Below are positions 16,291 through 26,557 of a stretch of 64,000 nucleotides of DNA, piece after piece (positions within the stretch are counted from its first letter, which is position 1; every line of letters starts with the position of its first letter). The DNA is from Rhodococcus sp. OK302. GTDB taxonomy: Bacteria > Actinomycetota > Actinomycetes > Mycobacteriales > Mycobacteriaceae. Under the pieces are notes generated by a model, which was not told where the DNA came from, did no database searches, and saw nothing but the letters and a program-made list of their open reading frames with translations. The stretch covers positions 1,393,501 through 1,457,500 of the forward strand of contig NZ_NPJZ01000001.1 in assembly GCF_002245895.1 (NCBI RefSeq), written 5' to 3'. A program made the translations under genes and the position numbers.

Positions 16291-17865
16291 ATGACCCTGA
16301 ACGTGGCCGATCTGTTCGAGGCTGTGGCCGATGCAATTCCTGATCGCACGCCGCTGATTCTCGAGGGTCAACGTTTCACCTATCGAGAACTCGAACTACG
16401 GGCCAACCGATTGGCGCATCACCTTCAGTCCGTCGGCGTCGAACCGGGGCAGCACGTCGGAATTCACATGCGGAACTGTGCGGAATACGTTGAGGCGCTG
16501 TTGGCTTGCATGAAGATCAGGGCCGTTCCGATCAACGTCAATTTCCGCTACACCGACGTCGAACTCGAGTACGTCTACACCAACTCGAAGATGGTGGCAC
16601 TGCTGGTCGAGAGCGAGTTCGCACCGCTTGCACGTGCAGTCGTCTCAAAATGCCCAGCGATTCAGAACATTCTTGTCGTGGGGGACGAGTACGAAAGCGC
16701 CCTGGCTGCGGCGTCCGACCTACGGGATTTCGGTCCTCGCTCCGGCGACGATCATTTTGTCATCTACACGGGTGGCACGACGGGCATGCCCAAGGGCGTT
16801 GTCTGGCGCCAGGAAGATTTCTACCTCGCGGCACTCGGCGGCGCGAACTTCGGTGGTCCGCCGCTTCTCAGTGTCGAAGAAGTGGTTGCTGCAGCCGTTG
16901 CGAACACCAACCCTGTTGTGCTCCTGCTCATTCCGCCGCTCATGCACGGCGCCGCCATCTACTCACTTCTTGCCGCATTCCTGATGGCAGCGCCACGAGT
17001 GCTGACCCGAGGCTTCGATCCGGCTGACGTACCCCGACTCATTGAAGCTGAGAAGATCTCCGGAATCACGGTTGTCGGCGACGCCATCGCCCGTCCCATC
17101 GCCGATGCGATCGCGGCATCGGATGGCAAATACGATCTCTCGACGCTGAAGATGATCGGATCCGGCGGCGCGCTGTTCTCTTTGAACCTCAAGGAAGAAT
17201 TGAAGGCCCGGTTCCCCGGCTTGGTCATCAAGGACACATTCGGCGCTTCCGAATCCGGCCATGACGGCGTCCTCGAATTCGGTGAGGACGGAATTCGACG
17301 AATTCGCTCCAACCCCAACATGATTCTGGTCGACGACGAGTTCCGTCGCATCGAGCCGGGATCCGACACCGTCGGCTACATCGCGAGGGTCGGGCATGTT
17401 CCCCTCGCTTACTTCGAAGATCCGGTGAAATCTGCCGCGACATTCCCCGTCGTCGACGGCGTCCGGATGGCTGTGCCCGGAGACATGGGCACGATCGAAG
17501 CAGACGGTTCGATCGTGCTGCTGGGCCGCGGTTCCATGTGCATCAACTCCGGCGGGGAGAAGATTTACCCCGAAGAGGTTGAGCAGGCACTGAAAACCCA
17601 TCCAGCGGTTTTCGACGCTCTGGTTGCAGGGGCTCCCGACGCGCGATTCGGTGAAAAAGTTGCGGCCGTCGTTCAGGTCCGTCCTGGCTTCGAAGACGTC
17701 GAGCTCAATGACCTGTCCGAGCATTGCCGTATTCATGTCGCGGGGTACAAGATTCCGCGTTCGATCGTGCTGGTTCCGGAAATTCTGCGCTCCCCGAGCG
17801 GTAAAGCCGACTACCGCTGGGCGAAGGAAACCCTCGCGGAGACATCGTCGCTGGCGTGTAGCTGA
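16291..17865 (+). CDS. FadD19-like acyl-CoA ligase (sterol side-chain/fatty acid activation)
   Basis: Protein of 524 residues from ATG 16291, five bases after GAGGA. ANL-superfamily adenylating enzyme with the P-loop YTGGTTGMPKGV, the FGASESGHDG adenine region, and the C-terminal GGEKIYPEEVEQAL and SPSGKADYRWA motifs, in which the Lys of the SGK motif is the adenylation Lys. Overall it resembles FadD19, the 3-oxocholest-4-en-26-oate:CoA ligase of steroid-degrading actinobacteria (NVNFRY, IPPLMHGA, GDAIARPIADAI, LGRGSMCINSGGEKIYPEEV). Substrate specificity is inferred; a cholesterol oxidase 5 kb away is compatible with steroid use. Confidence 0.82.
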   Translation: MTLNVADLFEAVADAIPDRTPLILEGQRFTYRELELRANRLAHHLQSVGVEPGQHVGIHMRNCAEYVEALLACMKIRAVPINVNFRYTDVELEYVYTNSKMVALLVESEFAPLARAVVSKCPAIQNILVVGDEYESALAAASDLRDFGPRSGDDHFVIYTGGTTGMPKGVVWRQEDFYLAALGGANFGGPPLLSVEEVVAAAVANTNPVVLLLIPPLMHGAAIYSLLAAFLMAAPRVLTRGFDPADVPRLIEAEKISGITVVGDAIARPIADAIAASDGKYDLSTLKMIGSGGALFSLNLKEELKARFPGLVIKDTFGASESGHDGVLEFGEDGIRRIRSNPNMILVDDEFRRIEPGSDTVGYIARVGHVPLAYFEDPVKSAATFPVVDGVRMAVPGDMGTIEADGSIVLLGRGSMCINSGGEKIYPEEVEQALKTHPAVFDALVAGAPDARFGEKVAAVVQVRPGFEDVELNDLSEHCRIHVAGYKIPRSIVLVPEILRSPSGKADYRWAKETLAETSSLACS

Positions 17866-17873
17866 TTCGCGGT

Positions 17874-17912
17874 AGCAATGGGGAAAGTTTATGGTTGATT
17901 TTCCCCATTGCT
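17874..17912 (+). terminator. Hairpin between ligase and acyltransferase genes
   Basis: AGCAATGGGGAAA (17874-17886) pairs perfectly with TTTCCCCATTGCT (17900-17912), directly after the ligase stop and 24 bases before the next ATG. Only a short T-rich tail follows, so attenuation rather than full termination is possible. Confidence 0.5.
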
Positions 17913-17936
17913 GTTTACCGTGTCGGAGATGCAACT

Positions 17937-19238
17937 ATGCCCAGGAACCAACTGACTTCGGTTGACTACGAATTGATCGGGGCCAATGTCGAAAACAGAT
18001 CGACGGATGTTCTGACGATCTTCTTGTTCGATTCGGGTACGTCGATTCCTTTGGGTAAGTCGGAGTTACTGGAATTTCTCGGGGATCGAGCGTCGAAGAT
18101 ACCTGAATTGCGATGGACGCTCACCCGGGTTCCCGGCAGATTGAATTTTCCGTACTGGATCGACACGACACCGTTCGACATCGCCGATCATGTCGAGGAT
18201 GACACCGAAATATCCTCCTGGGAAGGTGTTTTCCAATACTTCAGCGAGATTGCCGCACAGATCGTCGACCCCTACAAATGCCTCTGGCGACTGCATGTCA
18301 TTCGAGGGATTCGTGACGCGCCTGGCGTGCAGGGTGAAGCCACCGCAGTGATTTTGAAGGCGTCACATGCGTTGGGTGACGGTCGTGTGTATAAAGCGAT
18401 TGTTCAGGCTCTGTTCTCGTCGACGCCTCTTCCGGAGTTTGTTCCGGAACTGACAGCGCCCAACCCGTGGAGGTTGTCGCTCACAGGACTTCTCGCCACT
18501 CCGCGACAATATGTCCGCGCATTTCGCGCATTGCCGGAGACCAGGAAATACGATGCCCCCAATTCCGGTGGCGGCGCTGTGACGTTTTCGGGCAAGCGGT
18601 CAGCCGCCGCAATCAACCTCGACTTGAAGCAGATTCGAGACGTCAAGGGATTCTGGCCGGGAGCGACGGTCACCAGCATCGCCCAGGCAATTATTTCTTT
18701 TTCGTTGGAAGAGCGTTTCGGCGACAAGAGTCCGCGGTCCATGCAAGTGATGTCCGGAGCGCCGGCCGACGCCGATGTGCGCGGACAAAACCACATGGGT
18801 TGCTATCACATCGATTTGGCGATGGACAAGGAAGATCCCGCGGACCGAATCGTTGCCATCACGGAAAACAATGTGAAGGGCAAAGCCGGATTTCCCGACG
18901 CTTACCGAGCAGTGCGTGCGCTGCAAGACGCACTTCCGGCAATCGCAGTCAATCCGAAGCTCGCGAGTGAGCCGAAATTGGGGACTGTCGCGAGCAGTGT
19001 CAATCGCGGCCCGGCCACCATGACTCTGGGTGATTCCACAATCGTGCTGACCGCATCATTTCCATACGTGTCACCGCGGAGTCCGTTCAATCACGGAATT
19101 TATTCGGTAGGTGATGTGCTCACGATTTCGGTGATGAGCGGCACTCCGGATGCCGGCGATATCCGCGAATACGCGGCGATTCTGGAGGAAAACGCAGCCC
19201 GCGTGTTGGCGTGTCTCGAGAAGCAGAAGACTCGCTAA
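17937..19238 (+). CDS. WS/DGAT-like acyltransferase (wax ester synthase superfamily)
   Basis: Protein of 433 residues from ATG 17937, eight bases after GGAG. Condensation/acyltransferase fold with the active-site motif SHALGDG (His144, Asp148): the first His of the usual HHxxxDG is Ser, but the catalytic second His and the DG pair are retained. C-terminal GPATMTLGDS and FNHGIYSVGDVLTISVMSG correspond to the conserved end of WS/DGAT proteins. It may esterify an acyl-CoA to an alcohol or diacylglycerol; sequence similarity to characterised enzymes seems low. Confidence 0.65.
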   Translation: MPRNQLTSVDYELIGANVENRSTDVLTIFLFDSGTSIPLGKSELLEFLGDRASKIPELRWTLTRVPGRLNFPYWIDTTPFDIADHVEDDTEISSWEGVFQYFSEIAAQIVDPYKCLWRLHVIRGIRDAPGVQGEATAVILKASHALGDGRVYKAIVQALFSSTPLPEFVPELTAPNPWRLSLTGLLATPRQYVRAFRALPETRKYDAPNSGGGAVTFSGKRSAAAINLDLKQIRDVKGFWPGATVTSIAQAIISFSLEERFGDKSPRSMQVMSGAPADADVRGQNHMGCYHIDLAMDKEDPADRIVAITENNVKGKAGFPDAYRAVRALQDALPAIAVNPKLASEPKLGTVASSVNRGPATMTLGDSTIVLTASFPYVSPRSPFNHGIYSVGDVLTISVMSGTPDAGDIREYAAILEENAARVLACLEKQKTR

Positions 19239-19558
19239 AGCCAGGGCTCGATCGGCTTTTTCACCCACATGATCTTCTCGTCGGGATGCGCTCGCTGCGA
19301 TTCCGGCCTATCGGGGTGCTTCGACGCCCACTGATCCTTCTCGTTGATGAGCCCTGCCGCAATGGTCCAGGTCTCGCGGGTGCTCGGCGGGTTCGCGTCG
19401 GCCGCCCGAGCGAGCTTGCGCAACCGATCGTCGGGCATGTCCAGCAGTTCGGCGCCGGTGATCCCTCGATCCCACGCAAACTTGGCCAGCCCCAACGCCT
19501 TTTCTCGGCGACTGCGGCTGGCTATGTCATTGTGTGCGAAGTCCTCGTTCTTGCTCAC
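19235..19558 (-). CDS. Conserved hypothetical protein
   Basis: Protein of 107 residues from GTG 19558, chosen for the strong GGAGGTGG site upstream; a longer frame runs into the tRNA and is rejected. Helical, charged protein with a DMPDDRLRKLARAADANPPSTRETW segment that suggests a small helical DNA- or protein-interaction domain; I do not recognise the family. It overlaps the acyltransferase gene by four bases tail to tail. Confidence 0.7.
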   Translation of the reverse strand: MSKNEDFAHNDIASRSRREKALGLAKFAWDRGITGAELLDMPDDRLRKLARAADANPPSTRETWTIAAGLINEKDQWASKHPDRPESQRAHPDEKIMWVKKPIEPWL

Positions 19559-19620
19559 TGTCACCACCTCCTCGAGTGCACGGTAGCGCACCCGGAAAAG
19601 TTCACAATTGAAAGGTCCGC

Positions 19621-19661
19621 AACAAAAGAAGGCACCTTCTCCTTGCGGAGAAAGTGCCTTC
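19621..19661 (-). terminator. Rho-independent terminator of tRNA-Pro
   Basis: Stem 19628-19642 with 19647-19661 (15 bp, one mismatch, loop TTGC on the plus strand) followed on the minus strand by TTTTGTT. Confidence 0.85.
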
Positions 19662-19677
19662 TTCAAGTTCTTCACTG

Positions 19678-19751
<74 letters not shown>

Positions 19752-19805
19752 TGTCGAACCTCGGTTAGCTTACAGCACGAAGTTGGCAGGTATTAAATCC
19801 GCTGG

Positions 19806-20774
19806 TCAGTTGCGTAAAACTGGTGCTTGTGACTGCGCATCACTGCGTGCCGACGAGTGTTCCGGTTCACGCCTCGGCGCAGGAATCAACGTCAACAAAG
19901 TTGCCTCGGGACGGCAGCAGAATCGCACCGGTGCCCACGGCGACGTTCCGATTCCCGCGGAGACGTGCAATTGGGTGTGAGCGCCCCACTTGGATGGCCC
20001 CTTGACCCGTGAGCGGTCCAACTCGCAGTTGGTCACCAATGCGCCGTAGAACGGCAGGCACAGTTGCCCACCGTGCGTATGGCCGGCGAGAACCAAGTCA
20101 TAACCGTCGTCCGCAAACCGATCGAGTACGCGAGGTTCCGGGGAGTGTGTCAAACCGAGTTTCAAATCAGCCAGCGGATTGGGTGGCCCGGAGATGGTGT
20201 CGTAGCGATCACGCTTGAGATGCGGATCGTCGACACCTGCTGTTGCGATTTTGATGCCCGATACTTCGAGTTCGCGTCGTACGTGCGTGACGTCGAGCCA
20301 GCCGCGTTCGGTGAAGGCCGCACGCAGGTCTCCCCAGGGCAGGGGATCTCCGGTGATGCGCTTCTTCTTGTCGAAGATGTAGCTCAGCGGGTTCTTCGGC
20401 TTCGGAGCGAAGTAATCGTTGCTGCCGAAGACAAATAGGCCGGGACGTGCAAGAAGGTCGCCGAGCGCCTGCACAACTGCGGGGACACTGCGCTGATGCG
20501 ACAGGTTGTCACCCGTGTTCACGACGAGGTCAGGATCGAGGCTCTCGAGTTCGCGAAGCCAGTTCTGCTTCAACCTCTGGTTCGGCATCATGTGCAGATC
20601 GCTGAGGTGGAGAACCCGTAGCGAGGACGAACCCGGTGCGAGTACAGGCATTGTCACCTCACGCAATGCAAAAGCATTGCGTTCGATGCCGGATGCGTAC
20701 CCGATTCCGAGTGCAGCGACGCCCGCGGCACCAAGTGCGGTGCGGGTCAGATTGGTGCGGAACTGGTCAGACAC
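19806..20774 (-). CDS. Membrane-anchored metallophosphoesterase
   Basis: Protein of 322 residues (GTG start) with an N-terminal hydrophobic segment (ALGAAGVAALGIGYASG) and a calcineurin-like phosphoesterase domain: LHLSDLHM, NTGDNLS, FGSNDY, LTHSPEP and AGHTHGGQ supply the dinuclear-metal ligands. The position next to ponA2 and yqeY matches M. tuberculosis Rv3683. Substrate unknown; the gene is divergent from yqeY. Confidence 0.88.
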   Translation of the reverse strand: MSDQFRTNLTRTALGAAGVAALGIGYASGIERNAFALREVTMPVLAPGSSSLRVLHLSDLHMMPNQRLKQNWLRELESLDPDLVVNTGDNLSHQRSVPAVVQALGDLLARPGLFVFGSNDYFAPKPKNPLSYIFDKKKRITGDPLPWGDLRAAFTERGWLDVTHVRRELEVSGIKIATAGVDDPHLKRDRYDTISGPPNPLADLKLGLTHSPEPRVLDRFADDGYDLVLAGHTHGGQLCLPFYGALVTNCELDRSRVKGPSKWGAHTQLHVSAGIGTSPWAPVRFCCRPEATLLTLIPAPRREPEHSSARSDAQSQAPVLRN

Positions 20775-20831
20775 CAGTCAAGGATATAACTAAGAGGACG
20801 GACGGTGCGGTGTGCGCGTAGCGTTTCACCC

Positions 20832-21308
20832 ATGTCCGACACGACAGCAACGCTCAAAGACACCCTCCGTACCGACATGGTCGCATCCATGAAGGCAAAG
20901 GATCCGCTCCGCACCGCCACCCTCCGGATGCTCATGGCAGCAGTCCAGACCGAAGAGGTTGCCGGCAAGGAAGCACGGGTTCTCACCGACGAAGAAATCA
21001 TCAAGGTTCTTGCCAAGGAATCGAAGAAGCGCGGAGAAGCCGCCGAAATTTACACCGAGAACGGCCGCGGTGAACTCGCCGCGAAAGAGCGCGCAGAAGC
21101 TCAGATCATCGACGAGTACCTGCCGACGCCGTTGACCGACGCAGAACTCGTCGACGTCGTCGATACCGCGATGGCTCAGGTATCCGAGGAACTCGGTGAG
21201 CGTCCGGGGATGCGTCAGATGGGCCAGGTCATCAAGGCGGCCAACGCTTTGGCCAAGGGCAAGGCGGACGGCGCACGTATCTCTTCTGCCGTGAAGTCGC
21301 GTCTGTAA
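20832..21308 (+). CDS. GatB/YqeY-domain protein
   Basis: Protein of 158 residues from ATG 20832. The whole protein is a YqeY domain (TLKDTLRTDMVASMKAKDPLRT, then LPTPLTDAELVDVV and GMRQMGQVIKAAN), related to the tail of the GatB/GatE amidotransferase subunits; function uncertain, possibly tRNA-related. Followed by a strong hairpin shared with the convergent ponA2. Confidence 0.9.
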   Translation: MSDTTATLKDTLRTDMVASMKAKDPLRTATLRMLMAAVQTEEVAGKEARVLTDEEIIKVLAKESKKRGEAAEIYTENGRGELAAKERAEAQIIDEYLPTPLTDAELVDVVDTAMAQVSEELGERPGMRQMGQVIKAANALAKGKADGARISSAVKSRL

Positions 21309-21325
21309 ACATCACTCGCAATCGA

Positions 21326-21364
21326 GAACGGCCGCTTTCCTCCTTAGGAGGAAAGCGGCCGTTC
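21326..21364. terminator. Bidirectional terminator between yqeY and ponA2
   Basis: Perfect 18-bp stem (21326-21343 with 21347-21364) with a three-base loop, CTTGTC following on the plus strand. It serves the convergent genes on both sides. Confidence 0.8.
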
Positions 21365-21377
21365 TTGTCAGCTGTGA

Positions 21378-23703
21378 CTAGCGAGGTGGTGTCGCTGCCG
21401 GTGGCGTCTCGGGTGCCGGCGCATTCGGGGCCGGAGCTCGCACCGATCCGTCACTGATGTAGATCGTGATCGTGGAACCGGGGACTGCCGAACCCGACGG
21501 AGATGCGCCGGTTACCGTGCCGATTTGCGCATTGGACGCGGCTGTCACCGGGTTGACGGTGAAGCCTGATTCCTGCAGTCGGGACGTTGCTGCTGACTGG
21601 CTCAGCCCGACAACCTCGGGGACCTGACCGTTCTGAGATCCGTGTGCGTACTTCGGATCGATCGGAGGCAAGGCCGTCGGGCCGAAGTTGTTTGCCACCG
21701 GCATCATTGCCGCGAACCAACTTCGCGCAGGTTCGGTACCGCCGTACAGGTTGCCGCTGCCGCAGGGACGTAGCGGGCTCGAGCAGATTTCGCCCGGCGT
21801 CGGGGAGTCTCCGAAGATATAGACGGCGGCTGCGAGGTTGTTGGTGAATCCGAGGAACGCCGACGACTTGTGCGTCTCGGTCGTACCGGTCTTGCCGGAC
21901 ATCGGCAGGTTCCAGCCGGCGCTGCTCGCAGCACCAGCCGAAGTGCCGGCGCCGACGTCGTCACGGCTCAGGGCATTGGCGAGAGTATCGGCCAGGCCGG
22001 GCTCGACTACCTGCTCGCATCCCTGCTCGGTGACAGTGATCGGCTTGCCACTGCGGTCGACGACGGAGTCGATCGGACTGGGCGGGCACCACTTGCCGTG
22101 CGACGCCAAAGTTGCTGCGACATTGGACAATTCAAGTGGATTGATCCACGTGGGGCCGAGTGTGAACGAACCGAGATTCTGATCCTTCTGGAAGTCGGCC
22201 ATGCTGCGTTCGTCGAACCCGGACGTGTTGGGCTCCGCGTACGAGCGCATACCCAGACGCACGGCCATGTCGACGGTCGGTGTCACACCCGTATCCACGA
22301 TGAGCTTCACGAATGCGGTGTTGGGGACTGCGCAAGAGCATCCGTTACGGACAGCTTCGCCGGATAGTTGCCGACGTTCTCGACGCAGTATGTGGACACC
22401 GGGCATCCGGCCGCACCGCCGCTACCGAATCCCTTGGCGTCGAATCGTCGGGGAACGTCGAGGATGGAGTCGATGCCGAGGCCCTTTTCCATCGCTGCCG
22501 CAGTGGTGAACACCTTGAATACGGAACCCGCTCCGTCGCCGGAGAGCGAATACGGCTGAGCCTGAACAGTTTCACTGGCATCGGCGTCGAGACCGTAGGT
22601 TCGGCTGCTGGCCATCGCGAGAACCTTGTGTGAATCCTGGCCGGGGCGGATCACGCTCATGACATTGGCGATGCCGTCGAGGTTGGCCTTCGCGTTCGCG
22701 TTGAGACCGGCTTTCGTGGTCGCCTGAACCGTCGGGTCGAGAGTGGTCTTGATGAGGTAGCCGCCCTCGTTGATCTGGTCGCGGCTGATACCCGAGTCCG
22801 AGAGGTACTTGAGCGCGTAGTCGCAGAAGAATCCGCGGTCACCGGCTGCGATGCATCCGCGAGGCAAGCTGTTCGGGGTCTCGAGGACACCCAACGGCTC
22901 CGACTTGGCTGCCCGGAATTCGTCGGCGCGATCGGGAATGTTGGTGATCATCGTGTCGAGCACAGTGTTGCGACGCTCGGTGACGCCCTTGACGTTCGTG
23001 TACGGGTTCAAAGCCGAACTGGACTGAACCATGCCGGCGAGCATCGCGGCTTGCGGGACAGTCAGATCTGCGGCATTGACTCCGAAGTACGTCTGCGCAG
23101 CATCCTGGATTCCGAAGGAACCGTTGCCGAACGGCACCAGGTTCAGATACCGGGTCAGGATCTCGTCTTTCGTGAGTTCCTTGTCCAGGGTGAGGGCCAT
23201 ACGAATTTCACGGATCTTTCGAGCCGGAGTCGTTTCGATCGCGGCGCGGCGTTCGGCATCGGTTTTTGCGACGACCAACAGTTGGTAGTTCTTCACGTAC
23301 TGCTGATCGAGCGTCGACGCGCCCTGCTGAACTTCACCGGAGGTGGTGTTGGTCAGGAATGCGCGCATGGTTCCCTGCCAGTCGACTCCCTTGTGATCGG
23401 GGAATCGCCGGTCCTCGATGGAGACGATCGCCAACTTCATGTTGTTGGAGATCTTGTCGCTCGGGACTTCGAACCGTCGTTGGTCGTACAGCCAGGCGAT
23501 GGGGTGCCGGCTGAATCGACCATCGTCGAGACCGCGGGAACCGTACCTTCGACCAACTCCGCCGAGACATTGTCGACGGTATCCGCGGCTCGGTTGGATG
23601 CGAATCCCATCCCACCTGCTACGGGGAACATGATTCCGGCTAGCAGAACTCCGGCCAAAGCAGAGCTTCCGGCGAGCTTCGCCACTGTTTTTGCAATCGA
23701 CAC
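21378..23703 (-). pseudogene. ponA2: PonA2-like bifunctional penicillin-binding protein, interrupted by two frameshifts
   Basis: Read across three frames this is a complete class A PBP of about 775 residues: GTG start at 23703, membrane anchor, GT51 transglycosylase (VSIEDRRFPDHKGVD, GASTLDQQYVKNY), transpeptidase with SVFK, an S-P-N motif and SGKTGT, and a C-terminal PASTA domain (QVPEVVGLSQSAA to TITIYISDG). A base is missing at the GGGG run 23501-23504 (reading ..STMVDSAGTP, then IAWLYDQRRF) and another at GGGG 22323-22326, exactly inside the SxN motif (..LAQSP, then NTAFVKL). Unshifted frames stop early and lose the transpeptidase. Both shifts are in four-base homopolymers, so sequencing error is a serious alternative. 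Position next to whiB4 matches M. tuberculosis ponA2 (Rv3682). Confidence 0.8.
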
Positions 23704-23978
23704 GATCTACAGAGTACGTGTGCCCACCTAGTGGACACGGTTCTAGAAATTTTTTTATGCACAAAACGTCCTGAACACCCGGTTTGTACTCCCGTACCAA
23801 AAAATGCGGTTGACCGTCTTGCGTCCAGGCGGTTCTTTACCTAAATTGTGTGAACGATGTGATCGACGTAACACTTGATCACGAATGTGTCTCAGCTTTC
23901 GTCGTGATAATCGCGAAGTCCGAGATGTTGCGCTGCTCGCCCCACGGCGACGGTCAGACTTTTGTAAAGGGGACCAGA

Positions 23979-24302
23979 ATGTACACAGCCACCCCGAGTA
24001 GCCGTTTGGACGTCGAGCAAGCAGAGGCTCGCATTGCCTGGGTAACCCAGGCACGTTGCCGTGAGGTAGACCCCGATCAGCTATTTGTCCGTGGTGCTGC
24101 GCAGCGCAAGGCAGCAACTATCTGTCGGCATTGCCCCGTCCTCATGCAGTGCGGCGCCGACGCCCTCGACAATCGCGTCGAATTCGGGGTCTGGGGCGGC
24201 ATGACTGAGCGTCAGCGACGCGCTCTCCTCAAGCAGCACCCCGACGTCGACTCCTGGTCCGAATTCTTCGAAGGCCAGCGTCAGCAGCATTCCGCAGTCT
24301 GA
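23979..24302 (+). CDS. whiB4: WhiB-family iron-sulphur regulator, WhiB4-like
   Basis: Protein of 107 residues from ATG 23979, preceded by AAAGGGGA. The four cluster-ligating Cys are C27, C49, C52 and C58 (C-x21-C-x2-C-x5-C), followed by the GVWGG turn and a basic C-terminal helix (TERQRRALLK) that contacts DNA in the family. Location beside ponA2 and the ArsA pair matches WhiB4 (Rv3681c), a redox-responsive regulator. About 275 bases separate it from the divergent ponA2 start; I see no clear operator there. Confidence 0.92.
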   Translation: MYTATPSSRLDVEQAEARIAWVTQARCREVDPDQLFVRGAAQRKAATICRHCPVLMQCGADALDNRVEFGVWGGMTERQRRALLKQHPDVDSWSEFFEGQRQQHSAV

Positions 24303-24303
24303 A

Positions 24304-25491
24304 CTAACCCTTGCGGGTGAGCTGATCACCCACAGCGCGCAAGGCTTCGAGGTCGGAAACCTCGAACGGCAACGACGGAACACCGATCAACGGAACCCGT
24401 GGATGCGCTGCGGTGAATCGGCTGAGCAACCCCACCTCGCGCTTTGCAATAACCGCGCGATGAGCGTGAATACGCAAGACCGCCGCCGTCAATTCCTCCG
24501 CGTCGGTCGGATTCTCCTCGGCCTCGAGCTTGTCGGCAGCCGTCACCGCATGATCTGCTGGTAGAGCCGTCAGGGTCGGGTGCGTTCGGTTCAACACCAA
24601 CCCCGCCAACGGCATCGAATCACCAGCTAGTCGATCGACAAAGAATGCAGCCTCCCGCAGCGCATCAGGTTCCGCAGCAGCGATCACCAAGAAATGGGTG
24701 CCAGGCTGGCGAAGGAGTTCGTAGGTCTTGGTGGCGCGCTCTCGGAAACCGCCGAACATCGAATCCAGCGATTGAACGAACGCCGACGCGTCGGAAAGCA
24801 TCGCGCTGCCCACAATCGTCGACACACCCTTGAGCGCCAATCCCATGGCACCCGCTACCAGCCTGGTCAGGCCGCGCCCGGGTGCGGAAAGAAGGCGGAT
24901 CATGCGTCCGTCGAGGAACGTACCGAGCCGCTGCGGCGCGTCGAGGAAATCGAGTGCATTCCGTGACGGAGGTGTATCGACGATAACGAGATCCCATTTG
25001 TCGTCCGACGCGAGCTGCCCCAACTTCTCCATTGCCATGTACTCCTGAGTTCCGGAGAACGATGTGGCAACGGTTTGGTAAAAGGGGTTCGCCAGGATCT
25101 GCTCGGCCTTTTCCGGGCTGGAATGCTCGATCACCATCTCATCGAAGGTGCGACGCATGTTCAGCATCATCGCGTGTAACTCGCCGGTGGCCTCCGGTCC
25201 GAGCTTCACCGGTTGTGGTGTGTTGCCGAGTTCCTCGACGCCGAGTGCTTGCGCCAGACGCCTCGCCGGATCGATCGTGAGGACGACGACGCGTCGACCT
25301 TGCTCCGCTGCCCTCAGCGCCAACGACGCCGCCGTCGTGGTCTTCCCGACGCCGCCCGCGCCGCAGCACACCACGATTCGTGACGTCGGATCGTTGATGA
25401 TCGCGGAAATGTCGAGCACCGGGGCACTGCGACGCCCGGTGCGGCCACTGCTGTTCATGACGTTTTCGGCGGATTCAGTGGTTTCGGTCAT
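24304..25491 (-). CDS. ArsA/GET3-like ATPase, second of a pair (Rv3680-like)
   Basis: Protein of 395 residues with the deviant Walker [19 protein letters not shown], switch region [13 protein letters not shown] and the ArsA-family [17 protein letters not shown]. It overlaps the upstream paralogue by ATGA. The pair matches M. tuberculosis Rv3679-Rv3680, reported to act together; no arsenite pump is present, so an arsenic role is unlikely. Stop lies one base from the convergent whiB4 stop. Confidence 0.88.
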   Translation of the reverse strand: MTETTESAENVMNSSGRTGRRSAPVLDISAIINDPTSRIVVCCGAGGVGKTTTAASLALRAAEQGRRVVVLTIDPARRLAQALGVEELGNTPQPVKLGPEATGELHAMMLNMRRTFDEMVIEHSSPEKAEQILANPFYQTVATSFSGTQEYMAMEKLGQLASDDKWDLVIVDTPPSRNALDFLDAPQRLGTFLDGRMIRLLSAPGRGLTRLVAGAMGLALKGVSTIVGSAMLSDASAFVQSLDSMFGGFRERATKTYELLRQPGTHFLVIAAAEPDALREAAFFVDRLAGDSMPLAGLVLNRTHPTLTALPADHAVTAADKLEAEENPTDAEELTAAVLRIHAHRAVIAKREVGLLSRFTAAHPRVPLIGVPSLPFEVSDLEALRAVGDQLTRKG

Positions 25492-26504
25492 CGGACACCT
25501 TGTTCCATGAGGTACTCGGCCAACTCGTACAACCCGCCCAAATCGACGCCGTCGGCAAGTGCCGGCAATTGCATACGCGCGCCGTCGATCTCACGCAGTT
25601 TCTCCGCACTGGCTTCCTGAGCCTCGAGTACCGAGGCATGCTCGATCGTTTCTGTCAGCAGGCCGGCGAAGTCGTCGTCGGACAGATCCAGACCGACACC
25701 GGAGAGCGTCGACCGGATTGCGTCCGCATCGATGTTTCCGGTCGCAGCATCGGCAAGGGTGCCTTCGGGCAGGAAAGTGGGGCTCGCGCGATTGACGATG
25801 ACGGCCCCGAGATTGAGATCGTCGCGGGCCAGTTCCGCCGCGGCATCTGCAGTTTCCTGCACCGGTAGAGCCTCGAGCAAGGCAACCAGATGCACCACGG
25901 TCTCGGGTGAATGCAGCAACCGCACAACGCCCTCGCTCTGCGAATGCACCGGTCCGCCCTTCGCCAGGTCGGCCATCGCCTTCGTGACGTCGAGGAAACT
26001 GCCGATCCGGCCCGTCGGCGGAGCGTCGACGACGACGGCGTCGTACACCCGCTTGCCAGTCCGGTCGGTGCGGATCACGCACTCCTTGATCTTGCCGGTG
26101 AGCAGCACGTCCCGTAGACCCGGAGCGATGGTGGTGGCGAACTCGATGGCCCCGAACCTACGCATCGCGCGTCCTGCAAAGCCCAGGTTGTAGAACATCT
26201 CGAGGTATTCGAGGAACGCGGTCTCGATGTCCACGGCCAGGGCCATTACGACGCCACCGCCCTCGGCGGCAGCGACCTTGGTTTCCTGAGGCGGTAGAGG
26301 CGGCACGTCGAAGAGCTGCGCAATTCCCTGGCGACCCTCCACTTCCACCAGCAACACGCGTCGACCGCCTTCGGCCAACGCGAGCGCCAACGCGGCAGCT
26401 ACCGTCGACTTACCGGTTCCGCCTTTGCCCGACACAAAATGCAAGCGGGCCTTCGATGCAGACTCCGGCCAGGTCTTGCTCAGCTCATCTTGGGATGCAA
26501 CCAC
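25488..26504 (-). CDS. ArsA/GET3-like ATPase, first of a pair (Rv3679-like)
   Basis: Protein of 338 residues (GTG start) with Walker [20 protein letters not shown], including the signature Lys of the deviant motif, and [17 protein letters not shown] as Walker B/switch. Translationally coupled to the second ATPase; a heteromer is expected from the mycobacterial pair. Cytoplasmic. Confidence 0.88.
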   Translation of the reverse strand: MVASQDELSKTWPESASKARLHFVSGKGGTGKSTVAAALALALAEGGRRVLLVEVEGRQGIAQLFDVPPLPPQETKVAAAEGGGVVMALAVDIETAFLEYLEMFYNLGFAGRAMRRFGAIEFATTIAPGLRDVLLTGKIKECVIRTDRTGKRVYDAVVVDAPPTGRIGSFLDVTKAMADLAKGGPVHSQSEGVVRLLHSPETVVHLVALLEALPVQETADAAAELARDDLNLGAVIVNRASPTFLPEGTLADAATGNIDADAIRSTLSGVGLDLSDDDFAGLLTETIEHASVLEAQEASAEKLREIDGARMQLPALADGVDLGGLYELAEYLMEQGVR

Positions 26505-26557
26505 ACCGCGAGCCTATAAGTCTGGGACCGAACTTGTGCGCGGGATAGGCTCACCGC

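Noticed and set aside
24304..26504. Arsenite-resistance operon
   Set aside because: The two ATPases have ArsA-type motifs, but there is no arsenite pump, reductase or ArsR regulator; the context is the Rv3679-Rv3680 pair.
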